This document shows, one piece after another, positions 1 through 6,559 of a stretch of DNA of 8,316 nt. The position numbers were made by a program, and so were the translations under genes. How positions within the stretch are numbered: position 1 is the stretch's first letter; each line of letters starts with the position of its first letter. This DNA is from Pseudomonadota bacterium (GTDB lineage: Bacteria > Pseudomonadota > Gammaproteobacteria > Burkholderiales > Burkholderiaceae_D), in contig JAEZHR010000411.1 of assembly GCA_023416415.1 (NCBI GenBank), positions 1 to 8,316 of the forward strand, in the 5' to 3' direction. The notes under the pieces were generated by a model. It was not told where the DNA came from. It searched no databases and saw only the letters and a program-made list of their open reading frames with translations.

Positions 1-88
1 GGTACAGGCTCTCACTTTCCTGCGGCAGCATGCCGCAGGCGGCCAGCAGCAGGGCCGGCATCATCGTCAGGAGACGTGCCGCCTTCAC
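1..88 (-). CDS. Lipoprotein N-terminus, possible TadD (partial)
   Basis: The gene runs off the left edge and only 29 full codons are visible. The N-terminus reads MKAARLL, then a hydrophobic stretch (MMPALLLAAC) ending in a lipobox L-A-A-C with C18 as the lipidated residue. Glycine follows, and with no Asp at position +2 the outer membrane is the likely destination. In Tad loci the gene after tadB-tadC is often tadD, a TPR-containing lipoprotein, so that is the leading guess. No TPR is visible in this fragment. The GTG start at 88 overlaps the DUF192 stop as GTGA and has AAGAGG (101-96) 7 bases upstream. ATG codons at 64 and 61 are alternative starts but would remove the basic n-region. Confidence 0.78.
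   Translation of the reverse strand, partial: MKAARLLTMMPALLLAACGMLPQESESLY
19..39. repeat. Perfect 9-bp inverted repeat (GC-rich hairpin)
   Basis: CCTGCGGCA and TGCCGCAGG are exact reverse complements separated by 3 bases. The repeat lies within codons 17-23 of the partial lipoprotein gene, just at and after the lipobox cysteine. No run of T follows on either strand, so it is not a standard terminator. It could form a stable mRNA hairpin shortly after the start, or be chance in GC-rich code. Confidence 0.55.
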
Positions 89-438
89 GCCGCTACCTCT
101 TCCCACTTGACCTTGTCGCCCTGACGCAGCCCGAGCGCATCGACCGCGCCGGCGGCCAGCTCAAGCGTCGTGCAGGCTCCAAGGCAGCCGGCCATGCGCG
201 TGGGAGCAAGGTGGCGCACCAGCTTGCGTACCTGACCTGCGCGGTCGATGAAGGCGACGTCCAGCGCATAGCGCATGCCGATGGTGTGCACCATGCCGCA
301 GTCACCGATCAGCATGCCCTCACCGGCTTGCAGCGGTGGCCGGCCGAGCAGGCCGCGCATGCGGTCGAAGAAGCTGGCGGCCTGCCACACGCGCGGGACC
401 ACGCAGCGTTCACCGACGTAGATCGCACCCACCTTCAC
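85..438 (-). CDS. DUF192 family protein
   Basis: This 117-residue protein fits the DUF192 family. It shows RMRGLLGRPPL (27-37), the core GMVHTIGMRYALDVAFIDRAG (48-68) and the end motif LELAAGAVDALGLRQGD (92-108). The family has no firmly established biochemical role. Many members carry a signal peptide, but here the N-terminus (MKVGAIYVGERCVV) has none, so this one is probably cytoplasmic. It has four cysteines (12, 47, 85, 89), the last two as C-L-G-A-C. It overlaps tadC and the following lipoprotein gene as GTGA on both sides, so it is translated as part of the pilus operon. A role in Tad pilus biogenesis is inferred from position only. Confidence 0.88.
   Translation of the reverse strand: MKVGAIYVGERCVVPRVWQAASFFDRMRGLLGRPPLQAGEGMLIGDCGMVHTIGMRYALDVAFIDRAGQVRKLVRHLAPTRMAGCLGACTTLELAAGAVDALGLRQGDKVKWEEVAA
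96..101 (-). promoter_or_regulatory. Ribosome-binding site of the partial lipoprotein gene
   Basis: AAGAGG on the minus strand lies within the last codons of the DUF192 gene, 7 bases before the GTG at 88. The spacing matches that of the DUF192 gene's own site. It supports GTG 88 as the start rather than the ATG codons at 64 and 61. Confidence 0.6.
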
Positions 439-1322
439 AGCATGCCCTCCTGCATGAACTTGACCACGATCGGGTAGGCCAGCACGATGAAGGTGACCGG
501 GAAGATGAAGGCGATCAGCGGCAGGATCAGCTTGACCGGCGCTTCCATCGCCAGCTTTTCGGCGCGCTGGAAGCGCTCGATCCGACGCTGCTGCGATTGC
601 ACGCGCAGGGCCGCGCCAAGACTTGCGCCCATCTTTTCGGCCTGGATCACGGTGCCGACGAAACTGGTAATGGCCTTCATGTTCAGGCGGTTTTCCATGC
701 GTCGCAGGGCGTCGGCGCGTGGCACGCCTGCGCGCAGGTCGCGCGTGATCATCTGGAACTCGTTGCGCAGCGCACCCGCCGGGCCCTTGTCCATCGCCTG
801 CTTGATGGCGCCGGTCAGGTTCAGACCGGCTTCGACGGCCAACGTGATGAAGTCGAGGTAGACAGGCAGTGCCTTCAGGATCTCCTTTTCGCGCCGCGCA
901 CGCACGTCGCGCAGCCAGATCTCCGGATAGTAGTTGCCGAGCAAGGTCACGCTGACGAGGATTGCCGGCGACGAGTGATCAAGCGCATGCAGACAGAACC
1001 AGGTCAGAAGGAAGGCGACAATCGTCGAAAGCAGGCGTACCGCGTAGTACTGTTCGGCGGTCAGCATGTAGCCCACGCCGGTCTCCTGCAGTCGCTTGTG
1101 CGCCTTCTCGAGCCACGAAGGCGGAAGCCGGGAACAGAAGTGGTACTCGAAGAACGAGACGACCGGCCACGACATGCGCAGCACCGGCGGCAGCGGATCC
1201 ATGTACTCGCGGTCTTCCTCCGGCACTTCGGCCTTCAGTTTGGACAAGCTGTAGGTGATCAGCAGTACGGACAGGCCGGTGCCGATTCCCACCAGCAGTG
1301 CAATCAGGGAGTTCGAGAGCAT
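435..1322 (-). CDS. tadC: Tad pilus inner-membrane platform protein TadC
   Basis: This 295-residue protein is the second platform protein and the expected partner of TadB in the inner membrane. Hydrophobic segments lie at about 5-25, 97-117 (perhaps extending into 119-132) and 265-288. The T2SSF domain spans about 150-285. It contains LPVYLDFITLAVEAGLNL (152-169), typical of TadC, and the IQAEKMGASLGAALRVQSQQ segment (226-245). The ATG at 1322 follows the tadB stop by 12 bases. AGGA (1336-1333) overlaps the tadB TAG and sits 10 bases from the ATG. The last codons carry the strong ribosome-binding site of the next gene, and the TGA stop overlaps that gene's GTG start. Confidence 0.94.
   Translation of the reverse strand: MLSNSLIALLVGIGTGLSVLLITYSLSKLKAEVPEEDREYMDPLPPVLRMSWPVVSFFEYHFCSRLPPSWLEKAHKRLQETGVGYMLTAEQYYAVRLLSTIVAFLLTWFCLHALDHSSPAILVSVTLLGNYYPEIWLRDVRARREKEILKALPVYLDFITLAVEAGLNLTGAIKQAMDKGPAGALRNEFQMITRDLRAGVPRADALRRMENRLNMKAITSFVGTVIQAEKMGASLGAALRVQSQQRRIERFQRAEKLAMEAPVKLILPLIAFIFPVTFIVLAYPIVVKFMQEGML
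446..451 (-). promoter_or_regulatory. Strong ribosome-binding site inside the end of tadC
   Basis: A perfect AGGAGG on the minus strand lies 7 bases before the GTG at 438. It falls within the last codons of tadC (encoding QEG). It supports GTG 438 over the next in-frame GTG at 432 as the start of the DUF192 gene. It is the best Shine-Dalgarno match I saw in the window. Confidence 0.8.
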
Positions 1323-1334
1323 GAGCCGGCAGTC

Positions 1335-2186
1335 CTATACGTCGATGGTGGTGATCTTGCGGATGAACATGTAGCCGACGATGATCATCACGATGATGAT
1401 GGCCAGCGTGATCCAGCCGAACAGCGTGGTAAACATCGTGCCCATGGCCTTGGGCTCGATCCAGTTCAGCGCCGCCATCATCAGCAGCGGCAGGCAGGAC
1501 ATGATCAGGCCCTGCATTTTTCCCTGGGCCGTCAGGCTGCGAATCTTGCCCTCCATGGTCGCCTTCTCGCGCAGGGTATGTGCCAGCGACTCCAGTATCT
1601 CGGCGAGATTGCCGCCGACCTCGCGCGAAATCCGCAGACCCGACACGACCAGAGAAAAATCCTGCAGCGGGTTGCGCTTTTCCATGTTCACCAGAGCCTG
1701 GTCGAAATCGACACCGAGACGCTGCTCGCGCAGCATCAGTTCGAACTCCTGGGACAGCGGCGGCTTCTGTTCCTTGATCATCGACTCCAGGGCCACATTC
1801 AGGCTGGCGCCGGCGCGCATGGCACCCGAGATCATCAAAAGCGCATCTGGCAACTGCTCCTCGAAGCGCTTCAGGCGCCGGCTCTTGAGCATCACGATGT
1901 AGTACTTCGGCAGGACCAGTGCCGCAATTGCGGCGCCGGTCACGAACACCGGGTTGCCGGTGAAGAGCCAGACAAACGTGGGCACCACGATCAGTGCGGC
2001 CACGTTGTAGTAGAACAGCTTGGTCGGATCGATGAAGATGAACATGTCCGCCAGCGTGGTCTTGCTCGAGGTCTCAAGCTCCGAGCGCTGGCGAGCGAGC
2101 AGGGCGCGCACGCCCTGCAGCGCGATCCAGATGGCCATGAAGGCGGTGATCAGTGCGACCGCCAGCAGCAATCCCAGTGTGTTCAC
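1335..2186 (-). CDS. tadB: Tad pilus inner-membrane platform protein TadB
   Basis: This 283-residue protein is one of the two platform proteins that the CpaF ATPase acts on. Hydrophobic segments lie at about 3-23, 58-97 (probably two helices), 226-242 and 252-274. The T2SSF (GspF-like) domain spans about 110-240. It begins with RFEEQLPDALLMISGAMRAG (107-126), a stretch typical of TadB, and includes GLRISREVGGNLAEILESLA (183-202). The start is GTG at 2186, overlapping the cpaF stop as GTGA, with GGGAG (2201-2197) 10 bases upstream. TadB and TadC are paralogues. The order after cpaF and the RFEEQLPDAL motif support TadB here. Confidence 0.94.
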   Translation of the reverse strand: MNTLGLLLAVALITAFMAIWIALQGVRALLARQRSELETSSKTTLADMFIFIDPTKLFYYNVAALIVVPTFVWLFTGNPVFVTGAAIAALVLPKYYIVMLKSRRLKRFEEQLPDALLMISGAMRAGASLNVALESMIKEQKPPLSQEFELMLREQRLGVDFDQALVNMEKRNPLQDFSLVVSGLRISREVGGNLAEILESLAHTLREKATMEGKIRSLTAQGKMQGLIMSCLPLLMMAALNWIEPKAMGTMFTTLFGWITLAIIIVMIIVGYMFIRKITTIDV

Positions 2187-3868
2187 AGGCGACGCTCTCC
2201 CGAATTGAACATGTCGAAATCGATTTCCAGGCCGCGCTCGGCAAGCTCTTCATAGAATTCCGGAATCTGGCCAGTCGCCACGTGCTTGCCGCGCACCTTG
2301 CCGTCGGGCCCGAAACCCTCGCGCTTGTACAGGAAGATGTCCTGCAACTGGATGATGTCGCCTTCCATGCCGGTGATCTCGGTCACGTGCGTGATCTTGC
2401 GCGAGCCGCAGGCGAATCGGTTCTGCTGCACGATGAAACGCACTGCCGAAGCGATCTGTTCACGGATGGCACGCACCGGCAGGTCCATGCCGGCCATCAT
2501 CACCATCACTTCGATACGGGCCAGACAGTCACGTGGCGTGTTGGCGTGGGCCGTGGTGAGCGAGCCGTCGTGACCCGTATTCATCGCGGTCAGCATGTCC
2601 AGTGCTTCGCCGCCGCGGCACTCGCCGACCACGATGCGGTCCGGACGCATGCGCAGACAGTTCTTCACCAGATCGCGAATCGATACCAGGCCCTTGCCTT
2701 CCGCGTTCGCCGGCCGCGATTCCAGACCGACCAGGTTGGGTTGCGAGAGCTGGAGTTCGGCTGCGTCTTCTACGGTGACGATACGTTCGTCCTTCGGGAT
2801 GTAGCTCGACAGCACGTTCAGAAGCGTGGTTTTTCCGGAGCCGGTACCGCCCGAGATGATGATGTTGGCCTTCTGTTCCACCACGGTTCTCAGGAACTCG
2901 AGCATCTTCGGCGTCATCGAGCCAAATCGGATCAGGTCTTCGCCGACCAGCTTCTTCTTCGAGAATTTCCGGATCGTGATGTTGGCGCCCTTCAGGGCCA
3001 GCGGCGGGATCACTGCATTGACACGTGAGCCGTCCTTCAGGCGCGCATCGACCATCGGCGAGCTCTCGTCGATGCGACGTCCGATCGGCGTGACGATGCG
3101 CTCGATCGCGCTGACCACGGCCTGGTTGCTGGTGAAGGTGATGTCCGATTTGCGCAACTGTCCGCCGCGCTCGATGAAAATTTCGTCGAAGCTGTTGACC
3201 ATGATTTCGGACACGGATTCGTCCGCAATCAGATCTTCCAGCGGGCCAAGTCCGACTACCTCGTCGAGCACCCGTTTGACCAGCATGGCGCGGTCCAGGT
3301 GCGCGGGGAGGGTCCGGTCCGCGGCAACGATCTCTTCCAGCATGAGCTTCGTGTTCTCGCGCAGCTCGTCCTCGCTCTGGCGATTGACGTCAACCCGGCG
3401 CAAGTCCATCTGCTTGATCAGCTGCGCGTGCAGGTGCTTGAGCGCGGCGATGATCTCGTCGCGCCGGACGGTCGACATTTCCTCGGCCTCGTCGGCCGTT
3501 CCGGTCGCACCGGATTGTTCGACGGCAGGCGCAGGCGCGGCCGCGATCGTCGCAGGCTGCTCGGCGACTTCATCTTCGATGTCCAGCACACACAGGACGT
3601 AGTCGACGATGGCGATCTCGTCACCTTTTTTGAGCGGGCCGTAGGTGCCGCTGATGCGCTGATTGTTCACGCGTGTGCCGGAACTGGCACCGTGATCCTC
3701 CACGAACACGCCATCGGCACGGCGATGGATCGACGCATGCCGCTTCCCTACCGTCCAGCCCTGCAGAATGATGCGGTTTTCGTCGCTCTTGCCGATGGTG
3801 CACGTGTCGATCGTGCACTCTTCTTCGGTGCGCTGACCCTTGGGATTGATGACGGCGATGTGCAGCAT
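2183..3868 (-). CDS. cpaF: CpaF/TadA pilus ATPase with N-terminal FHA domain
   Basis: This 561-residue cytoplasmic secretion ATPase should power Flp pilus assembly through TadB/TadC. Residues 1 to about 97 form an FHA domain (IGKSDENRI at 25-33, GKRHASI at 41-47, ASSGTRVNN at 61-69). An Ala/Pro/Glu-rich linker follows (about 98-130). The rest is a full CpaF: an N-terminal region (about 135-300), then the RecA-like core. The core shows Walker A GGTGSGKTT (340-348, K346), the Asp box IVTVEDAAEL (363-372), the Walker B region RIVVGECRGGEA (411-422, E416) and the His box GHDGSLTTAHANTP (432-445). All ATPase motifs look intact. The FHA pocket residues are atypical (see findings). The TGA stop overlaps the GTG start of tadB by 4 bases. 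Without the FHA part the protein would be about 431 residues, close to classic TadA ATPases. Confidence 0.96.
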   Translation of the reverse strand: MLHIAVINPKGQRTEEECTIDTCTIGKSDENRIILQGWTVGKRHASIHRRADGVFVEDHGASSGTRVNNQRISGTYGPLKKGDEIAIVDYVLCVLDIEDEVAEQPATIAAAPAPAVEQSGATGTADEAEEMSTVRRDEIIAALKHLHAQLIKQMDLRRVDVNRQSEDELRENTKLMLEEIVAADRTLPAHLDRAMLVKRVLDEVVGLGPLEDLIADESVSEIMVNSFDEIFIERGGQLRKSDITFTSNQAVVSAIERIVTPIGRRIDESSPMVDARLKDGSRVNAVIPPLALKGANITIRKFSKKKLVGEDLIRFGSMTPKMLEFLRTVVEQKANIIISGGTGSGKTTLLNVLSSYIPKDERIVTVEDAAELQLSQPNLVGLESRPANAEGKGLVSIRDLVKNCLRMRPDRIVVGECRGGEALDMLTAMNTGHDGSLTTAHANTPRDCLARIEVMVMMAGMDLPVRAIREQIASAVRFIVQQNRFACGSRKITHVTEITGMEGDIIQLQDIFLYKREGFGPDGKVRGKHVATGQIPEFYEELAERGLEIDFDMFNSGERRL

Positions 3869-3874
3869 GGGAAA

Positions 3875-3879
3875 TCCTT
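3875..3879 (-). promoter_or_regulatory. Ribosome-binding site of cpaF fused to the cpaC stop
   Basis: The minus strand reads TAAGGATTTCCCATG. AAGGA (3879-3875) shares bases with the TAA stop of cpaC and lies 6 bases before the cpaF ATG. This fixes the ATG at 3868 as the cpaF start and suggests coupled translation of secretin and ATPase. Confidence 0.7.
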
Positions 3880-5164
3880 AATCGATGATGTCCTGGTTGT
3901 TCAGGCGACGCTCGAAACGTTCACGCATGTCGATGCCCTTTTCGATGCGCTCGCGATTGATGGTGGAAGACGGATCGACGACGGTCGGCGTGACCAGCAC
4001 AACGAGGTCGGTTCGACCGGTGCGGAAATTGTCGGAACGGAACAGGCGTCCGAGCACCGGCAGGTTGGAGATACCGGGCACGCGTGTGGCGTCGTTTGCC
4101 ATCTCGGTATTGACCAGGCCCGACATGACGATGGTCTGGCCGTTCTTGACGTTGATTTCGCTTTCGGACTGGCGCGTCAGGAAGCCTGGGATGCCCTGTA
4201 CGGAGACGGAGGTATCGACGCTGCTGATCTCGGTTTTCACGGTGGCGATGATGTTTCCGTCGTCGTCGGCGACCGGCTGTATGGCCAGGCGCACGCCATA
4301 GTCCTTGAACTCGACGGAGCCGGCACCGGTGGACGACACCGCCGGCAGCGGAATCTGGCCGCCGGCCAGGAACTTGGCCTCGCCGCCGCTGCGTGCGGAC
4401 AGTTCGGGTTCGGCCAGGGTGAAGGCATCGCCATTGTTCTTGGCGAGATTGATCGTTGACTGGATCAGTGTCGATACACCGAGGTAGGTGGTCAGGCCGC
4501 GGTTGGGCATGGGCAGAACGCCGCGCAGTGCGCCTTGGGTCTGGGGCCTGTCGGAACCCAGATTGCCGGCGAAGCCGACCATCGGCCCGGCGAAGGAACC
4601 CGGCCATTGCAGGCCCAAGTTTTCCAGCACCGAGCGCTTCATTTCGATGATCTGCACCTTCATGTAGACCATGCGCCGCATGGCCACTTCCTCTTCACGC
4701 ACGAGGCTGGTGGCTTGCGGATAGCCGCGGACGGCCGATGCGATGCGCGCCACATTCTCCTTGCTGGCGGTACCGCTGATGATGACGTTGGAACCGACAG
4801 GTGTGAGCTCGATACCCGGAATGTCCTTGAGCATGGTGCTCAATGCGCGGTAGGTGTCGCCGGCGTCGCGCGGACTGATGCGTACCGTGTAGGCGGTCTT
4901 CTGGTTGCCCGACCAGATGATGAGCGAGGAGTCACCGGCTGCCTCTGCAATGATCAGCAGTTCGTTGTTGTCCAGTACCGAGGTGGTGAACAGCTTGCCG
5001 TTGCCGACCGCGATGCGCGAGACGCGTTCGACCGGAACGGTTTTCACCTCGCCGACGAACATGAAGATCTCATTGGGCTGCGCGGGCGCAGTAAGACTTT
5101 GCGCGCGGGCCGCGCCAATGGCCAGCAGACAGCAAGAAAGGGCGATGGAAATGCGCTTGAACAT
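3878..5164 (-). CDS. cpaC: Type II/IV secretion system secretin CpaC/RcpA
   Basis: This 428-residue protein should form the outer-membrane pore through which the Tad pilus passes. Residues 1-21 are a signal peptide ending in ARA before Q22. An N-terminal CpaC-type pilus domain follows at about 28-96 (VPVERVSRIAVGNGKL). A BON-like domain covers about 102-158 (GIELTPVGSNVIISG). The secretin core spans about 165-396 and includes the family signature VPGISNLPVLGRLFRS (362-377), followed by TDLVVLVTP (385-393). The length is normal for Tad secretins, which are shorter than type II GspD because they lack its extra N-domains. The C-terminus is charged (about 404-428). The ATG at 5164 follows a purine-rich AAAGAG with 6-base spacing. 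Its TAA stop is merged with the ribosome-binding site of the ATPase gene. Confidence 0.95.
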   Translation of the reverse strand: MFKRISIALSCCLLAIGAARAQSLTAPAQPNEIFMFVGEVKTVPVERVSRIAVGNGKLFTTSVLDNNELLIIAEAAGDSSLIIWSGNQKTAYTVRISPRDAGDTYRALSTMLKDIPGIELTPVGSNVIISGTASKENVARIASAVRGYPQATSLVREEEVAMRRMVYMKVQIIEMKRSVLENLGLQWPGSFAGPMVGFAGNLGSDRPQTQGALRGVLPMPNRGLTTYLGVSTLIQSTINLAKNNGDAFTLAEPELSARSGGEAKFLAGGQIPLPAVSSTGAGSVEFKDYGVRLAIQPVADDDGNIIATVKTEISSVDTSVSVQGIPGFLTRQSESEINVKNGQTIVMSGLVNTEMANDATRVPGISNLPVLGRLFRSDNFRTGRTDLVVLVTPTVVDPSSTINRERIEKGIDMRERFERRLNNQDIID

Positions 5165-5184
5165 TGTTTTCTCTTTCTCGTTAG

Positions 5185-6225
5185 TTACCTGGTGGCGGTC
5201 GTGCCAAGGCCGGTCTGGACAAGTTGGTTAGCTCCGGGCGACAGACCGGCAGCGGCGGCGCCTGCGTCCACACTTTGCGGGGGAGCACCCGGCGGCGTCA
5301 TGGAAAACCCGGGGGGCAGCGCAATGTTGAGCGAGGGCGCGACGGCGTCATTGCCGCCCTTGCCGCCGATGATGTACTCGACATAGCCTTCGACACCCGT
5401 GGCTTTGCGGGGGCGGGACACGCGCTGGGTTCGCTCGATGATGTCGTCGAACAGATTGGCCGCGTTGACCGCGCCGTAGTCGGCATCATTGCTGTCCTTT
5501 TCATTGCGCAGCACCGCACGCAGCTTGCCAAGTTCGCCCGCCAAAGCCAGCCGCGCACCCTGGGTCGGTGTCACTTCCAGCGTCAGCGTGCTGTAGCTGG
5601 AGCGGCGACGTTCAGGCGCCATGTGCTCGGTAGGACTGTCATGGGTAATCTTCTGGCCGGTTGCCAGAACCTTGATCTGATCGAGAAAGGGTACGACGGT
5701 CTGGGATGCCTGATCGCCGCCTTCCGGCGTGATGAGCAGCATCAGGTCGACAAAGTTGCCGGGCTCAATCATGTGCGAGACTGCATTGATCTCGTCGACG
5801 TTGATCGTGATTGCGCGCGTGCCCGGCTTGAGGGTGCCTGAGAAGTCGGCGAAGATTTCGCGGACGTCGGCAGTGCGCAGCGGCTTGCCCTGTTCGACGG
5901 GACGCAGCAGTGCCTGTCCCTTGAAACTCTCGAACTGGTCAACCCGGATCGTGTCGGCGTAGATGAAATCGACCGGCACGCTGCGGGCAGCAACAAGGCC
6001 TTCATCGAGCATGTCACCCGGCTGCAGCGGGCGGATCGGCACCACGACCGGGATCGTCGCGCCGGAGCTGCGCTGAACCCGCGCCTGCAGTTCGGCTTCC
6101 AGACTCTGTTCCTTGAACTCCAGATACTGCATTGCGAGCCAGGTGGTCAAAAGGCTGAGCAGGACCGCGACGATCAGCATCAGCCAGGTCTTGTTGATCT
6201 TGATGTTGGAACGTGGGATTTTCAA
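5185..6225 (-). CDS. cpaB: Flp pilus assembly protein CpaB/RcpC
   Basis: This 346-residue protein is the CpaB/RcpC component, an inner-membrane-anchored periplasmic protein that works with the secretin in Flp pilus biogenesis. A short basic N-terminus is followed by a membrane helix at about 13-32. A SAF-type domain covers about 58-123 (VVVPIRPLQPGDMLDEGLV, then the GQALLRPVEQGKPL segment). The RcpC/CpaB core lies at about 133-240 (TRAITINVDEINAVSHMIEP, then GNFVDLML, and TLEVTPTQGARLALAGELGKL). The last 45 residues are rich in Pro, Ala and Gly and look unstructured. The start codon is TTG at 6225, with AGGG 9 bases upstream. The next in-frame ATG (residue 16) falls inside the membrane helix, so TTG is the best choice. 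The stop lies 20 bases before the secretin gene. Confidence 0.93.
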   Translation of the reverse strand: MKIPRSNIKINKTWLMLIVAVLLSLLTTWLAMQYLEFKEQSLEAELQARVQRSSGATIPVVVPIRPLQPGDMLDEGLVAARSVPVDFIYADTIRVDQFESFKGQALLRPVEQGKPLRTADVREIFADFSGTLKPGTRAITINVDEINAVSHMIEPGNFVDLMLLITPEGGDQASQTVVPFLDQIKVLATGQKITHDSPTEHMAPERRRSSYSTLTLEVTPTQGARLALAGELGKLRAVLRNEKDSNDADYGAVNAANLFDDIIERTQRVSRPRKATGVEGYVEYIIGGKGGNDAVAPSLNIALPPGFSMTPPGAPPQSVDAGAAAAGLSPGANQLVQTGLGTTATR

Positions 6226-6262
6226 GGTAATCTGCCCTGCGGTTAGAGTTGATGTTGAAGGT

Positions 6263-6559
6263 TCAGTCGAAGGAAACGTCGATTGGCCACTCGGGATTCT
6301 TCAGGTCGAGACACTTGTCGACCGTCACCGTCACTCCGGCGCCACTCTGCTCCCAGTAGCAGTTCGGCATCGAAGCAAAGGACATCGCATACGAGTAGTC
6401 GGTGTAGTACTCTTGGATGGCGCGCGCCAGTTTCTGGATGGGTGGATCATCGCCGGTCACCAGAACCATCACGCCGAACATCAGCACGACCAGATATTCG
6501 ATGGTCGACTGGCCTCGTTCGCGCCTGCCTGCTTGCGGTCGGAATCGCTCAAGGTTCAT
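6263..6559 (-). CDS. Flp-type prepilin-like protein (class IVb pseudopilin)
   Basis: This 98-residue protein has a 16-residue basic leader ending in GRRERG, then QSTIEY. This matches the Flp-type prepilin cleavage pattern G|xxxxEY, so a TadV/CpaA-type peptidase would be expected to cut after G16. A short hydrophobic helix follows at about 23-35. The rest is longer than in classic Flp pilins, which are usually about 50-75 residues. It holds a Tyr-rich stretch (YYTDYSYAMS, 51-60) and two cysteines, C67 and C83, that could form a disulfide. It may be a minor pilin or the main subunit; the sequence does not decide. The ATG at 6559 overlaps the preceding TGA as ATGA, with GGTGGA at 6571-6566 as a fair ribosome-binding site. 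A gap of 37 bases to cpaB shows no hairpin. Confidence 0.82.
   Translation of the reverse strand: MNLERFRPQAGRRERGQSTIEYLVVLMFGVMVLVTGDDPPIQKLARAIQEYYTDYSYAMSFASMPNCYWEQSGAGVTVTVDKCLDLKNPEWPIDVSFD

Noticed and set aside
1370..1410. ATC/GAT-rich repeat-like stretch near the end of tadB
   Set aside because: It simply encodes the Ile/Val/Met-rich last membrane helix of TadB (IIIVMIIVG) and is not a regular tandem repeat.
336..2255. A 639-codon open frame on the plus strand, opposite tadC and tadB
   Set aside because: It is rich in His, Gln, Arg and Asp, shows no domain I can recognise, and runs antisense to two clear membrane-protein genes. Long antisense frames are common in GC-rich DNA.
2153..5386. 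Long plus-strand open frames (2153-3028, 3299-4459, 4535-5386) opposite cpaF, cpaC and the 3' end of cpaB
   Set aside because: Their composition is antisense-like (runs of His/Asp/Gly/Arg) and no motif is visible. The minus-strand proteins have complete family motifs across the same bases.
6226..6262. Possible terminator or promoter in the 37-base gap between the prepilin-like gene and cpaB
   Set aside because: I see no inverted repeat, no T-run and no convincing -10/-35 pair. An RNA-seq or 5'-end map would be needed to claim one.
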